Positions 10,701-21,904 of a stretch of 64,000 nucleotides of DNA are shown one piece after another (position 1 is the stretch's first letter; the number at the start of each line of letters is the position of its first letter). The stretch is from the NCBI RefSeq assembly GCF_048771995.1, contig NC_133063.1, positions 5,282,001-5,346,000 on the forward strand, read 5' to 3'. Origin of the DNA: Taeniopygia guttata (lineage: Eukaryota > Chordata > Aves > Passeriformes > Estrildidae). The notes beneath the pieces are model-generated. The model ran no database searches. It saw nothing but the letters and a program-made list of their open reading frames with translations, and was not told the DNA's origin. A program made the position numbers and the translations under genes.

Positions 10701-13700
10701 CAAGCGGTCTGATGTCCAGCCACAAGGCAGCTTGGCCCAGCCCAGCTCTGTCACCCCATCATCACTGTCTCCGTGTTCCCCTGGTGGTTCTGTGCCACCA
10801 ACTTTGGTTCATGTTTTCCATGTTGTTTTAGGTGGCCATAAAGAAAATTAGTCTCCTGGAAGAGAGCAACAGCGAGGTGTGCCTGAATGAAATCCAGATC
10901 ATGCGTGGCAATAAGAATGCCAATCTTGTGACCTTTGTAGACAGGTGAGTGGTTCTGCTGTTCTGCCATGAAAGGTCATTCACATCCAGCAAGCGAGAAG
11001 TTCAACCACTCCTTTGGTGGCTGGCAGAGGATGGAGCTGTTAATTCCTGCTTCTGGGCTGATCTACAGCGTCCTGGGAGGAGATTGCATTGGGGCTGCGT
11101 TCATCTTTGCTGGCATACCTAGTTTGAAGGGTGCTTTCAAAGATCGGCCTTGGCCCTGCCTCACTGAGCCAACAGCCTCAAAGTTCTGTCCTCTCTCCAC
11201 ATGGTTTCATTTCTTTTGGCAATTGATTTTTTCCCACGGGTCTCCAGTGCTGACAAAGCGCTGTAGATTGTATTTCCCTTGGCCTGTTGCATTGGTGTGG
11301 ATACCAAGCAGCGTTTAGACTGCATAGAGTTCAAGCCCTGTAGAGCATTGTGAATGACTATTCCTCCTGTCTTCCTCTGAGAGAGACACAGGAGCAAGAA
11401 TCCATCAGGTCATGTAAGTGCACACCTTCATCTCCAGGCTGTTGTTTCCTCCTTTCAGCTACCTGGTGGACGAGGAACTCTGGCTGGTGATGGAATACAT
11501 GGATGGAGGTTCTTTACACGATGTCATTAGGGAGACTCATATGGCAGAAGGAGAGATAGCAGCTGTCTCTCGGGAGGTAAGGGATGGCGCTTGTGCTTCC
11601 CATGGCCTGGTCGGGACGGCCCTTCCAAATGGGTGATAAGGAGAGGAGAGATTTCCCCTTCCAAGCTTCCTTTCTGCCTTTCTCTTACGCCTGCCAGTAG
11701 CAAGAGCAGATGAAGTGCCTGCCAATGTGCCTGCCCTTCTTCTAGTGTGTTTGTGTTTGCCTCTCTAAAGCCTTGCCTGGAGCCTGTGTGTGCTGCATTC
11801 CTTCCCCACAAGAGCAAAGTGGCTGGTGGCACCATGTTGAGCAAGTGGCAAAGACAAAGAGATCCTCACAGGACTCTCACAGAGCTCAGCCTCAAAGGAG
11901 AGCCTTGCACCCCAAGTGGTGCTTGCAAAAGCAGACACTGTTGTCTGGCTGCAGAGAGTACAGGCGCTGCAGCAGTGCACCTTGAGTCTGTGTTTGCAGG
12001 GCACTGGCCAGAGCAACAATTGCCCTTTCCCTTTCAAATGCAAACAGCCACGCCCTTAGAAAAGCTCTGCTGTCCTCCTGTTGGAGCAGCGAGCTCTGCT
12101 GCCTTTGCCAGCAGCCTGGCCTGCCGTGGCTCCGCATCCCCCAGGAAGTCAGTCTTGCAGGTGTGCCACTGCCCTGCTTGTGGGACGCAATCCACTCAGG
12201 CTCGTGTTTCTTTTTCCTCTCTCAGTGCCTACAAGGCCTGGATTTCCTTCACTCCCAGCAAGTGATCCACCGAGACATCAAAAGCCACAACATTCTCCTG
12301 GGCTTGGACGGCTCTGTCAAGTTGGGTGGGTGTTGCTGGCCAGGCTCAGCCGTGGCGGGCTGCGGTGTGGGGCTGCCTTTGGGTGCTGCCGCTTCCCTGG
12401 TGCCTGTGGCAGTGCAGGCTGCCCTGCTGCGAGCGCAGAGCACAGCCACAAGGTGCAGGGAGCTGTAGCTGGGCAGAAGGGGTCAGGAGTGCCTTTGGCT
12501 TGTGTGTGTCCCTTCCCCAGCAAGGCAGCAGCAGTCTAATAGCTTCAGGGGACTAAAAGCCACTGCCTGAAGTCGGGGGCTTTTGCAAAGTGGCCAATTG
12601 CGTATTTCCTCAGCTGCAGGCTCGAGGAATGGCAGCATGCCCCTGGTACAGCTGGATTCCACACTGCCTTCTTAGACATTGATTCAGTGGGGAATTCTTT
12701 TCTTTGCTTTCCTTTTTCACGCTGGCTTCATGTGAGTGTTTTTTCTCCTCAGCTGATTTTGGCCTTGCTGCTCAGCTCACCGCTGAGCAGAGCAAACGAA
12801 GATCAGCTGTTGGGACTACGCACTGGATGGCACCAGAAATCTTCACAAAGAAGCCCTACGGCCCCAAAGTGGACATCTGGTCCTTTGGAATTGTGGGGAT
12901 CGAGATGGTGGAAGGAGCACCTCCTTACCTGATGAACACCTCTAGCACGGTACGCTGCAACTACCCTCAGATGCTCCTGTCACTCTGACTAAATCTGCTC
13001 CCATTCTGCTGCCTGGGAAGCTTGCTAACACCTGACAATGATAGGTGCCAGGCTGCATAGTCTCTTATGCTTCTTGCCCAGATTATCCCCTTGGCATTTC
13101 ATCATGAATAGCACAAGAAAATCACTATGCCTTTTCCTTGATGGAAGCTTTGCCTAAGAGAGCAGTGAGCAGCTTTACCTAAGGGAGCAGTGAGCTGCAA
13201 TTTATGGGAGGAATCCTTGGAAATAGTAAAGTTAGATTAAAGTCTGTCTTCCACCTCACCTGGGGAGATGGTGTCAGTGCTGAGAGAAGCAAAGTGTGCT
13301 GCTGCTGATGGAGTTGCTCCTAATTCCATCAGCCAATGAAATCAGGGGTCAAGGCAAGAGCCTTTGCATGTTGGACTGGCTACGGCTGCCTCTGGCTTTG
13401 GGTTCTTTTAGTAGGGGTAGGAAAGGTATCTCCCTCCCTCTGGCAGGGAGTAAAGAGCCACTGGGGAGTGGAGCTTGTCCAGTGGGGTCTGTGTGAGCAG
13501 TTTGGGGTGTGAAGGAGACAGGTGGAGCGTGGCATTTCCTTCTTCTCCAGGTTCAGCAGCTGATAATCACTGGGGGCACCCCGAAGCTGCAGAAGCCCAG
13601 GCAACAGTCGGCTTGGCTGCGAGACTTTCTGTGCTGCTGCCTGGAGACGGACGAGGACAGGCGCTGGTCTGCCCAGGAACTTCTGCAGGTAAAAGGCAAA

Positions 13701-14165
13701 GCGGCTGCCGGGTGCGCCGGCCGCCCGCTGCCAGGGGCTCCTCGTCTGCTCAAGTCCAAGGCGGCAGATGGGCCCTGCTGCTGAGAATCTCCAGTCTGGG
13801 GGCTTTTCAAAGGAAAACAGAGGAGAATCCGGCCTGGCATGGGTTGGAAGGAGCCTTTCCAGGTCACCTAGACCAAATCTCCTTCAGCTGAAGCCATCTG
13901 GGTTAATGGATTTGTGGGATTGGGAGCCATGTTTGGCTCATGTAGCAAGGTCCTGGATGTGGAGACAGAAGTGCACAGAATGCCCTCCTTTGTGTATTTT
14001 TCTGCTTGCCAGAGAAAGCCAGTTTCAGCCTGTGAGGTCAGTAGAAATTAATGTCTTCTTTTTCTCTTTGGGCAGCATCCTTTTGTAACCTCAGCCAAGC
14101 CGACCTCCAGCCTGATGCCTCTGATCATGGCAACGCAGCAGTTTATGGCTGACAGGAGATACTAG
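6490..14165 (+). CDS. PAK3-like serine/threonine kinase, copy A (13 coding exons, intact)
   Basis: Exons: 6490-6565, 7488-7525, 7989-8111, 8640-8762, 8990-9161, 10114-10177, 10304-10352, 10832-10944, 11459-11576, 12226-12325, 12753-12949, 13551-13688, 14076-14165. All junctions are AG/GT and phase-consistent, giving 466 residues. The ATG (GCCATGG) has a good initiation context. Residues 4-24 are hydrophobic, 39-120 Pro/Ala/Glu-rich and 121-178 Ser-rich. The kinase domain runs about 190-450, with glycine loop GRGGFGTV (197-204), VAIK lysine 219, HRD 307-309, DFG 327-329 and APE 352-354. The sequence pattern is closest to group I PAK. No CRIB/p21-binding or autoinhibitory segment is visible, so Rac/Cdc42 control is not expected. 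The residue aligning with the PAK activation-loop Thr is Ser343. AATAAA at 14253-14258 probably ends the transcript. All catalytic residues are present, so activity is likely but unproven. Confidence 0.88.
7651..7722 (+). repeat. (CAG)24 microsatellite in PAK-A intron 2
   Basis: A pure run of 24 CAG triplets lies between exons 2 and 3. The equivalents are 26 triplets with one CCG in B, a 27-codon block interrupted by AAG and CTG in C, and 19 triplets with one CCG in D. Long minus-strand Leu, Ala or Cys runs here are by-products of the repeat. Confidence 0.95.
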
Positions 14166-15293
14166 CCCTGCAAGAGGCCATTGGTGTTTTTTGTAGTTTC
14201 TAGTTTCTAGTTGATAGCTCGTAGTTTCTAGTTTGTTTAGACTGATAGTGTAAATAAATACGATAATACATAAAGCCTTCACTGTGCTGGAAGCCTCCCT
14301 TTGTTCTCACGCTGTGCATAAGCTCTAAATTTGCTTCTGAATGGTCAGGTGTTTCTTAAATGTGGGAAAAGCCATATATGGGGTTTGTGGCATGGTCTGG
14401 AAGTGGGCAAAGGTCTTCTGACCTTGGTGCCTCCAGGCCAAAACCTCTAGTGGAGAGACAGGCTGGCAGCAGTGACTAGAGGAGCAGAGTGGGGCAAAAT
14501 GGAGCAGAGCAGTGGTGGCAGTGCAAGACATGCTGCTGTGGCTGTGGTTGTGTTGCAGCTCTTGGGAAAGGTTGGGAGTGTCTGTGCTGCTGTGGGCAGA
14601 GGGGGAGGGAGCCGGGCTTCTCCACAGGCTCGGGCACAGGTGAGCGTCCAGTGGGAAGGCAAGTTCTGCCGTGGGAACTAAGGCCAACATGTGGGAGTGA
14701 AGACTTGTGCAGTTTGAATCTGCGTGAGCCACTGTGGAGGCCTGTGGGCCTGCTGGAGGACTTCTTGGGGCTATGCCCTGGAAGAACGCCCTTTAGATTT
14801 TAACCTTTTCCTTATCTTGTCCCCTAGACTTTAAACTCCCCCATGGACTCCAGTTTTTTGTTTCAATGTACGTTTGATACATTATTAGTATATAATATAT
14901 AGATACAGTATAGATATCTATATATAGAGATATATAGTCATCATATAGTGATGATTCAAAATCATTTACTGTGCAATGTTTTGTGGCAATTGACAGTATA
15001 TTTGATGATCATTTAAATTTAAATTTTAGTTGCACAATATTTAACAGACTTCCTTTTCCAGTTTTCGTATTAATCCGCCATGTCCCTGTACCCACTATCC
15101 TTAAGAAGGACAGGACTGGAGATGGAACCTGCTCAAGAGCACAAGCCAGCCACCAGCCATCTGCCATCTGCCCTTCCTTTCCGTGCCCTTGCCAGGAGGG
15201 CACTGGCCATGCCTCCCCAGATTCTACCCTAACCCACTTTGTGACAGCCCTCAACCCTGCTCTTGATTTCCTGTTGTATTAGCAGTACCCGAT
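14166..15293 (+). other. 3' UTR and flank of PAK-A
   Basis: The 3' UTR carries AATAAA at 14253-14258, 88 bases after the stop. The following kilobase matches the flanks of B (32166-33215) and C (55262-56350), but has an extra AT-rich, near-palindromic stretch at about 14882-14945. No gene was recognised. Homology to the other units ends abruptly at about 15293, where an LTR begins. Confidence 0.65.
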
Positions 15294-15935
15294 TGTGGAG
15301 TTGTGTTTTTATACTTTATTGTATTTTCATTGTATTTTGATTTTAAAATGGTTTGTCCCTTTGTACTCCTCTGTGGCCCTTTGGTTTATCCCTAGTTTTC
15401 CCATCCCTCCTCAAGTGTCCATCACCCTGTAAGTACAGAGACATTCCCCTGTCTCCTCCCAGATGCCTTGTCCGTCACTCGGTGTGCCTTCCCTTACATC
15501 TTGAAGCTTCCATCCAGAGCGTCAGGTGATTGGGTGAGGGCCTGGGGCCCCTTCCCCTTTCCTCCCTCATTGGATACCCTCATTGTCAGTTTGTACAAGA
15601 GCCACTCCTTACTGTTTTCTCATTGGCGAGTCAGTTCTCCTCCTTCTCTCTATTTAATTTGTGGTTTGCACCTCTCTGGTGCTCTTGTCAGCAGGTTGTG
15701 ATCAGGTGCAGTTGGGCTCTTTGCAGTCTCAATAAAGCTTTGGAGTTCTACCCCTGACAAGAAACTCTTTGTTATTCGCCAGTGGGATCAGCTACGCCTT
15801 GGGAGCAATGGAGGCACTCCCAAAAGCCCATCCAGGTCCAGCAGGGAGTGCTTCTTGCTGCCCTACTCGCCCCTTGGAGAGCTAGCTGGGACTGAGTGGA
15901 CTGGAGATCAGTGGTTGGGGGCAAGTACGCGGCAG
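15294..15935 (+). repeat. Unrelated LTR plus short leader at the A/B junction
   Basis: An LTR-like block of about 490 bp starts TGTGGAGTTG at 15294 and ends near TTATTCGCCA at 15781. It has a CCAAT-type motif (ATTGG), a TATTTAA element near 15650 and AATAAA at about 15731. About 155 bases of leader-like sequence follow before homology to the PAK unit 5' flank resumes at about 15936. Neither the ERV1 nor the ERV2 LTR matches it. The exact 3' end and primer site are unclear. It replaces about 2.4 kb of unit A tail and about the first 130 bases of unit B. Confidence 0.55.
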
Positions 15936-16511
15936 ATGGTGGCAGCGGCGATGGTGATGGGTGTCTCTCCCTGCAGAGCTCTGTTTGGCACTGCCGCTAC
16001 CATCAGTCCGCCACGATGGGCGTGTGCGTGGGAATCGGATCTGCCGCTCCACTGCCTCTTCCTACCACCCTGCTGGGCTCCACTGGGCTTGGCTGGACTC
16101 CCTTTTGGCTTGGCTGAACTCACTTGGTATCAGTGTCACCAGTCTGGACTGCACTGTTCTGCTGGAGCGGAAAAACAGTCCCACGTGCCACCCTGGCCCT
16201 GATGGTTTCAGTTGTGTGTCAGAGCTGTCACTTCTGTGCCACTCATCTCAACCCCGTGGCCTAAAAACTACTGTGGAAGGACAGAACTGGGAGGGAAATG
16301 GTGGTGGTGCTTTGGTCCCAAGGCCTCTCTGCTAGAGGGAGCCAGAAAGAAGGATCCCCCTTGCATTTGTGGTCATGGCATTTCCCTGCTGAAATCACAC
16401 CCATGGCTGTGATGTAAAATGAATAAACAGTGCTGAAAGATCCACGACCTGGTCTCTGTAGCTAGGAGAAACCTCTAAATGCAATTGAAGTAGTGCTTCT
16501 CCTTGTTTGCT
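15936..16511 (+). other. 5' flank of PAK unit B, first part
   Basis: This matches 5387-5962 of unit A. It is truncated on the left by the LTR fusion and interrupted on the right by ERV2 after CCTTGTTTGCT. The unit resumes at 23985 with GTCCAGCTGG, so about 20 bases of the unit are missing at the ERV2 insertion. No gene is seen. Confidence 0.8.
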
Positions 16512-16621
16512 TCTTTTGAGAATGGAGAGTGTTGGAGTGGTTTTGACTGAGGGCAGCAAGAGGGGTGATCCTTCAGTGAAATTATTTCTGTTGATTTGGG
16601 ATGTTGTGAAGGATACAGAGA

Positions 16622-18244
16622 GTGGTCAAGATGGACGGGATACTAAGACTAATCCATTGCACTATCCCAGTTCTCCCTAGACCCCTTTCCCCACCGCACT
16701 CTCCTATCCCCGCTTCCCCTGCACCGGGTAGACAGGGGGGAGCAGACCGTCCACAGAAGACGCAGGGTTGCCACCTTCTCCCTGGCTACCCCAGGTCGCC
16801 TCGGTACCTTCGCTCTGACAGTGTTGGTCATACTGTCAGAGACACTGTCCCTAACCCTTCTCCTAATCCCTCTTACCCTGTTAATAGTCCTGGTTGCTCT
16901 CAAGGAGGCTCTATTCCACCAAACCCCTTCCTTTTCCCACCAAACCCTTTCCTTAACCCCTCGGGAGAGGTACCACAAAATGGCTGCTGCCTGTTGACGC
17001 CAACTTTACCATCACAAGATGGCCGTCGCCACGTGGTGAGTACTTCTTCTCCCCAGAATCCCTTTTTACCCCCTCCCACACACACCCCAGACTCTCTTCT
17101 TCCTTTCCCTAACCCCTCCTCTTCCCTTGCAGCAATTAGTCAAACCCCTCCCAGGTGCTATTGCACCGCTCCACCCACTGCACTACCCCTTGAGGTTGCG
17201 TCACCTTTTCCCACCCCTTTTCCCACAATGCTGACACCACCACCCTCTTCCTACGTCACTCCTGCGCAAGGCTCCACCCACCAGGACCCTGCCCATCACC
17301 TTCCTGTTTCCCACACCCCACCTTCCGGTTCCCACGGTGATGTGGGGGGTGGGAGTGCTGGGCCTGGAAAACAGAAAGTGGACAACAACACCAATCCTCT
17401 GTTCCTGGCTCCAGTAACCTATAATGCAAGAGGGCAACACCCAAGATGGGAACCCCTCTTGTATGAGTTCAAAAGGGAGCTCTGTAAAACCAAATGTGAA
17501 TTTGGCCCTAAAAGTGAATTCTTTAGGAGCATTTTAAAGGCAACATTTAACTCTAATACCATGGTCCCTGCTGATTTAAAGCGTCTATTTAGTTGCCTGC
17601 TCCCTCTATCAGAATATAAAATGGGGGAAAGAACTTGGAAGAGATTAGCAGGGGACCTCCTTCTGGGTATTTTACAGAGCGCCGATTATGCCACTGACAT
17701 AGAAGAAGAAGAAATCGCCATAAACCACTTTGTTGGTGAGGGTGACTGGAGCCAGGCTCAGAAGCAGGCTGCAGGGATTCCTAGGGCTGTATTAGATCTT
17801 ACAAAGGACACTGCAGAGCGGGCATTCCTTAGCACTCCCTCTAAGGAACCTGTTATATCATATATTGCTCTTAAGCAGGCTGTTGCAGAGCCGTTTATTG
17901 ACTTTGTGGACCAGGTGAGAGTTGCTGTAGAAAAGAGAGTGGAAGGGCAGGAGCTACAAGATCAGCTCATACTCGAGATCGTCACCACCAATGCCAATGA
18001 AGATTGTCGGTGGATCATCTTGGCACTCCCAGTGTCCCCTCCTCCGATGCCTGATCAACTTCTTGAGGAGTGCACGAGGAAGGCCACCCTGATGGCTGGG
18101 GATGTGGTGAAGAAGCCATGGGAAAGGTTGCGGCTTCGACATTGGTGGCCCCGAGGACTCCAACATCGAGGCCTTTTCCACCCAAATGCTGATGTTTCCA
18201 TTGCAAGCAGGAGGGCCACTTTATCAGCCAGTGCCCCTTCCTAG
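16622..18244 (+). pseudogene. gag: ERV2 gag, 5'-truncated and frameshifted
   Basis: An open stretch of 540 codons has a Pro/Ser/Thr-rich first half (about residues 20-235) and a capsid-like second half (about 265-500). The second half starts near the VTYNARGQ segment and includes the major homology-like region. A matrix domain with a myristoylation start is not visible, so the N-terminus is probably missing. The nucleocapsid knuckle C-x2-C-x4-H-x4-C is readable at 18193-18237, but in another frame and just after a TGA, so the last part of the open stretch is out of frame. Assignment to a betaretrovirus-type Gag is by overall pattern. Confidence 0.75.
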
Positions 18245-18245
18245 G

Positions 18246-18666
18246 AATGGCACCTCCACAAGGGGGAAAAACAGGGGAGGGGACACCTTAGACCAGCCAA
18301 AAAACTAACTGGGGAGCATGGACCTACCCCGTGCAATGATATAAATAGGGTAGGTCAAAGTGTTGCCGTGAAGGCTGCTGTGCACCATATCGTACTCGGT
18401 ATCAGCAGCCAAGTGTATGCCACAGACAAAACAGAACCATACAGGCTCAGACTTACTAAAGCTATTCATTTTTCCAAGTAGGATTGGCACTTCATTACCG
18501 CAACAGCAGAGCTTCTACCCCATATTCGAGACCGTGAAACTTGCAGGTGGAACGACCTTCTGAACTGCAAATACCTTGTCATTGGGGACACTAAACACAC
18601 CTCACATGAGATAGAAATCCCACCTGCAATCCTCTCACTTGATCCTAGGACCTTCTATCTCATGGC
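18246..18666 (+). other. ERV2 gag-protease interval, decayed
   Basis: This lies between the nucleocapsid knuckle and protease. Fragments in several frames suggest decayed coding sequence leading into the protease N-terminus. Betaretroviruses often carry a dUTPase here, but I could not see its motifs. Confidence 0.4.
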
Positions 18667-19119
18667 GTGCTGTGGGCACCCCCCCAATTCCTGCCGGAGG
18701 GACAGATCATTGCACAGGCCATTCCAGTGCCTCCTCTTTTGTGTGATGATCTGGACCCCTCTTTTTTTTACATCGAGACGCTGGGAGAGGAGGAGCCCCT
18801 CATATGGTGTGGCCTTAAGAGCGAGGGGCATTCCATCCAACTTCAAGGGATGATGGACACCGGGGCAGACGTGACGGTCATTCCTCCACACAAATGGCTG
18901 CCACAGTGGGAGCTGCAAAGTGTAGGCAGCACGGTTTCAGGTGTAGGGGGTCATCAATTGGCACAGCAATCCAAGAGCATAGTCCAAATTACAGGGCCGA
19001 ATGGGCAATTGGCCTCTGTACGCCCATTTGTTTTGAATTCAGAGTTCACTCTCTGGAGGAGAGATGCCATGTCCCAGTGGGGGGCCAAATTAGAACTGCC
19101 AGCCTCTCAGGATTTTTAG
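18667..19119 (+). pseudogene. pro: ERV2 protease (pro)
   Basis: A 150-codon frame contains the aspartic-protease active site D-T-G-A-D at 18855-18869 in a typical context. It ends in TAG at 19117-19119. The pol frame overlaps it in the -1 frame. A GGATTTT heptamer at 19110-19116, just before the stop, resembles the betaretroviral pro-pol slippery type. The N-terminus may begin upstream in decayed sequence. It is listed as part of a dead provirus although this stretch is itself open. Confidence 0.75.
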
Positions 19120-21795
19120 GTGCAGCCACTGAAGAGCGCCCTACCCAAAGACTTAATTGGCTCACAAATAAACCTGTCTGGGTAGAGCAGTGGCCGCTAA
19201 GCAAGGAAAAATTAAGAGCGCTCACTCAGATTGTGAAGGAGGAACTGGCCAAAGGCCATATAGTAGAAACCAACAGCCCGTGGAATTCTCTGGTTTTCAT
19301 TATTAAGAAGCCAGGGAAGGACAAGTGGTGCCTCCTCCACGATCTGAGAAAGATCAATAATGTCATCAAGGACATGGGGTCACTCCAACCAGGGATACCT
19401 TCCCCATCTCTGCTCCCCCAAAATTGGAAATTGGCGGTGATAGACATAAAAGACTGTTTCTTCCAAATTCCCCTACACCCAGCTGATGCACCATGCTTTG
19501 CCTTCTCTGTGCCCTCCATCAACAGAGAGGCTCCCATGAAGTGCTACCACTGGCGAGTTCACCCATAGGGGATTAAAAAGAGTCCTATCATCTGCCAGTG
19601 GTATGTCACCAGAGTTCTGTCCCCGGTGTGTGCCAAGTGGGGAAACTGCATCTTATACCACTATATGGATGATGTCCTTGTTTGTGCCCACAGTGACAAC
19701 GTGCTTGCAGAGGCACTGGAGGACACTATTGAAGCCTTGTCGGCGGCTGAATTTAAGTTACAAAAGGAAAAAGTGCAACAACTGCTGCCTTGGAAGTATC
19801 TCAGCCTTGAGATTGGCAACAGGACCATCATGCCCCGAAGACCAATTATTAATGACAACCCCTCAATGTTAAGGCACCTCCATCAGCTGTGTGGGTCTTT
19901 AAACTGGATCAAACCCTGGCTGGGGCTCACCACGGGGGACCTATCCCATCTCTTCAACTCTTTGAGGGGGAGAGAGGAGTTGGATTCCCCGAGGGCTCTG
20001 ACCCAGGAGGTCAGGGCTGCTTTGGAGAAAGTCCAGTCCACATTGGCAGGCAGGCAAGCCCACTGGTGCTGCGCAGGCCTGCCTTTCTGATTCATCATTC
20101 TTGGTAAGTTGCTGCACCTCCATGGGCTGATCTTTCAATGGGACACAGATCAACGGGATCCCCTCTTAATCATAGAGTGGGTGTTCCTTGGTCATCAGAT
20201 GTCCAAGAGCATCACCAGGCCACAAGAGTTGATGGCTCAGCTGATCATGGGGGCCAGGGCTCACCTGCGGGTGCTGGCAGGGTGTGATTTCATGTGCATT
20301 CATCTCCCTATTAAGACATCCATGGGGAGATTGTCTAAGGAAACCCTTGAGCACTTGCTTCAGACCAATAAAAGCCTACAGTTATCCCTGGACAGCTACA
20401 CAGGATAAATTCTTATTAACCACCCAGGTCATAAATTATTTGAAACACAATTTGATTTGATTCCAAAAAATATCCAAAGTAACAAAGCACTGATGGCGTT
20501 GACCTTTTTTACTGACTTATCCGGAGGGTCCCACAAGTAGGTGATGACATGGAAGGACCCCCAGACTCAGCAGTGGGAAGCCGATGTTAAGGCTGTGGAG
20601 GGTTCTCCACAAGTTGCTGAGTTGGACACTGTCATCAGGGCCTTTGAGAGATTTCCAGAACCAATTAATATTGTTACAGATTCGGCTTATGTAGCAGGTG
20701 TTGTGTCCAGGGCAGAGCATGCAGTGCTCAAAGAGGTTTCTAACCCGGTGATATTTGGCTTGCTCTCGAAATTAATTCATCTGGTTTCCCACCGAGAGCA
20801 ACCCTTTTATGTAATGCACGTGAGGTCACACACCGACCTTCCTGGTTTTATTGCAGAAAGCAACCACAGGGCTGATGCTCTGGCCGCCCCTTTACACCAA
20901 ACGTCGTCCAGCAAACCAAGCTAAGCCATCAGCTGTTCCATCAAAATGCCCCAGGTCTGGTCCGCCAATTCCACCTACTGTGTGACCAGGCCAAAGCAAT
21001 TATTGCCGCGTGCCCCGACTGCCAGGAGTCCACCTTACCAACTTTAAGTTCTGGAGTGAACCCTAGATGACTCCGCAGTTGTGAGGTGTGGCAAACTGAC
21101 ATTACACATATACACAAATTCAGAAGATTCCAGCATGTACACGTTTCCGTGGACACTCTCTGGGGCAGTCTTCACCTTGGCCCACAGAGGACAAAAGGCC
21201 GCAGATGTGCAAAAACATCCTATTCACATTTGGGACCTTAGGGGTCCCCACTACCATCAAGACTGATAATGGCCCAGCCTATACTTCCAAGGCATTTGGT
21301 GAGTTTTTACAAGAATGGGGGATTAACCATCGGACGGGGATTCCACACTTCCCCACCAGCCAGGCTGTGATAGAAAGGACCCATCAAACATTAAAAGAAG
21401 TCCTCCTTCACCAGTGGAGAGACATCCCAGCCTTGTCACCACAGCTCAGGCTCTGCAAGGCCCGTTTTACTATTAACTTTTTGAATTGCTCTTTCGATAG
21501 GCCGGAACCGCCAGTCCTGCGGCATTTTAAACAGCATCAGCAATTAAAACCTGAAGAAAGACCTCCAGTATTAATAAGGGATCCGGACTCTGGAGAGATC
21601 CGGGATCCATACCAGCTTGTCATCTGGGGACGTGGATACGCGTGTGTGTCCATGTCCTCAGGAGTCAGATGTATCCCCAAGAAATGGGTAAAACCTTATA
21701 CCCCTGAACAGCGAGTGAGTCCAACACAGAACACCTCCCCAGACACCTTAGATCCCACAAATGACGCAGTGGCGTTGAATAGGAAACGCCACTAG
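19114..21795 (+). pseudogene. pol: ERV2 pol (RT, RNase H, integrase), multiple lesions
   Basis: RT and RNase H share one frame from the pro overlap to 20924, with stops at about 19567, 20088, 20406 and 20538. The RT active site YMDD is at 19663-19674. RNase H shows the VTDSAY segment (about 20680) and HRADAL (about 20868). A frameshift near 20920 precedes the integrase HHCC zinc motif (about 20928-21030). The DDE part is in the frame of 21205-21795, with TDNGPAY and a downstream Glu in IERTHQ. The C-terminal DNA-binding region contains the VIWGRGYA and PKKWVKP segments. YMDD rather than YVDD and a separate pro frame indicate a betaretrovirus-like pol. Confidence 0.85.
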
Positions 21796-21904
21796 GGGAG
21801 AAGAGTCCCTTAATCCTTTCTAACCTCCATCTTGTAACAGCAAGTGGCATTCTCTTTCCATCGTTGATTTATTATATGGTCTCTTTTTCTTTCAGACTTA
21901 CATT

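Noticed and set aside
14472-14681. Possible small exon downstream of each PAK gene, bounded by CAG and GTGAGC
   Set aside because: No partner exons or known domain were found, and its conservation is no greater than that of surrounding duplicated DNA.
18246-18666. dUTPase domain in ERV2
   Set aside because: Position fits betaretroviruses, but no dUTPase motifs could be read in any frame.
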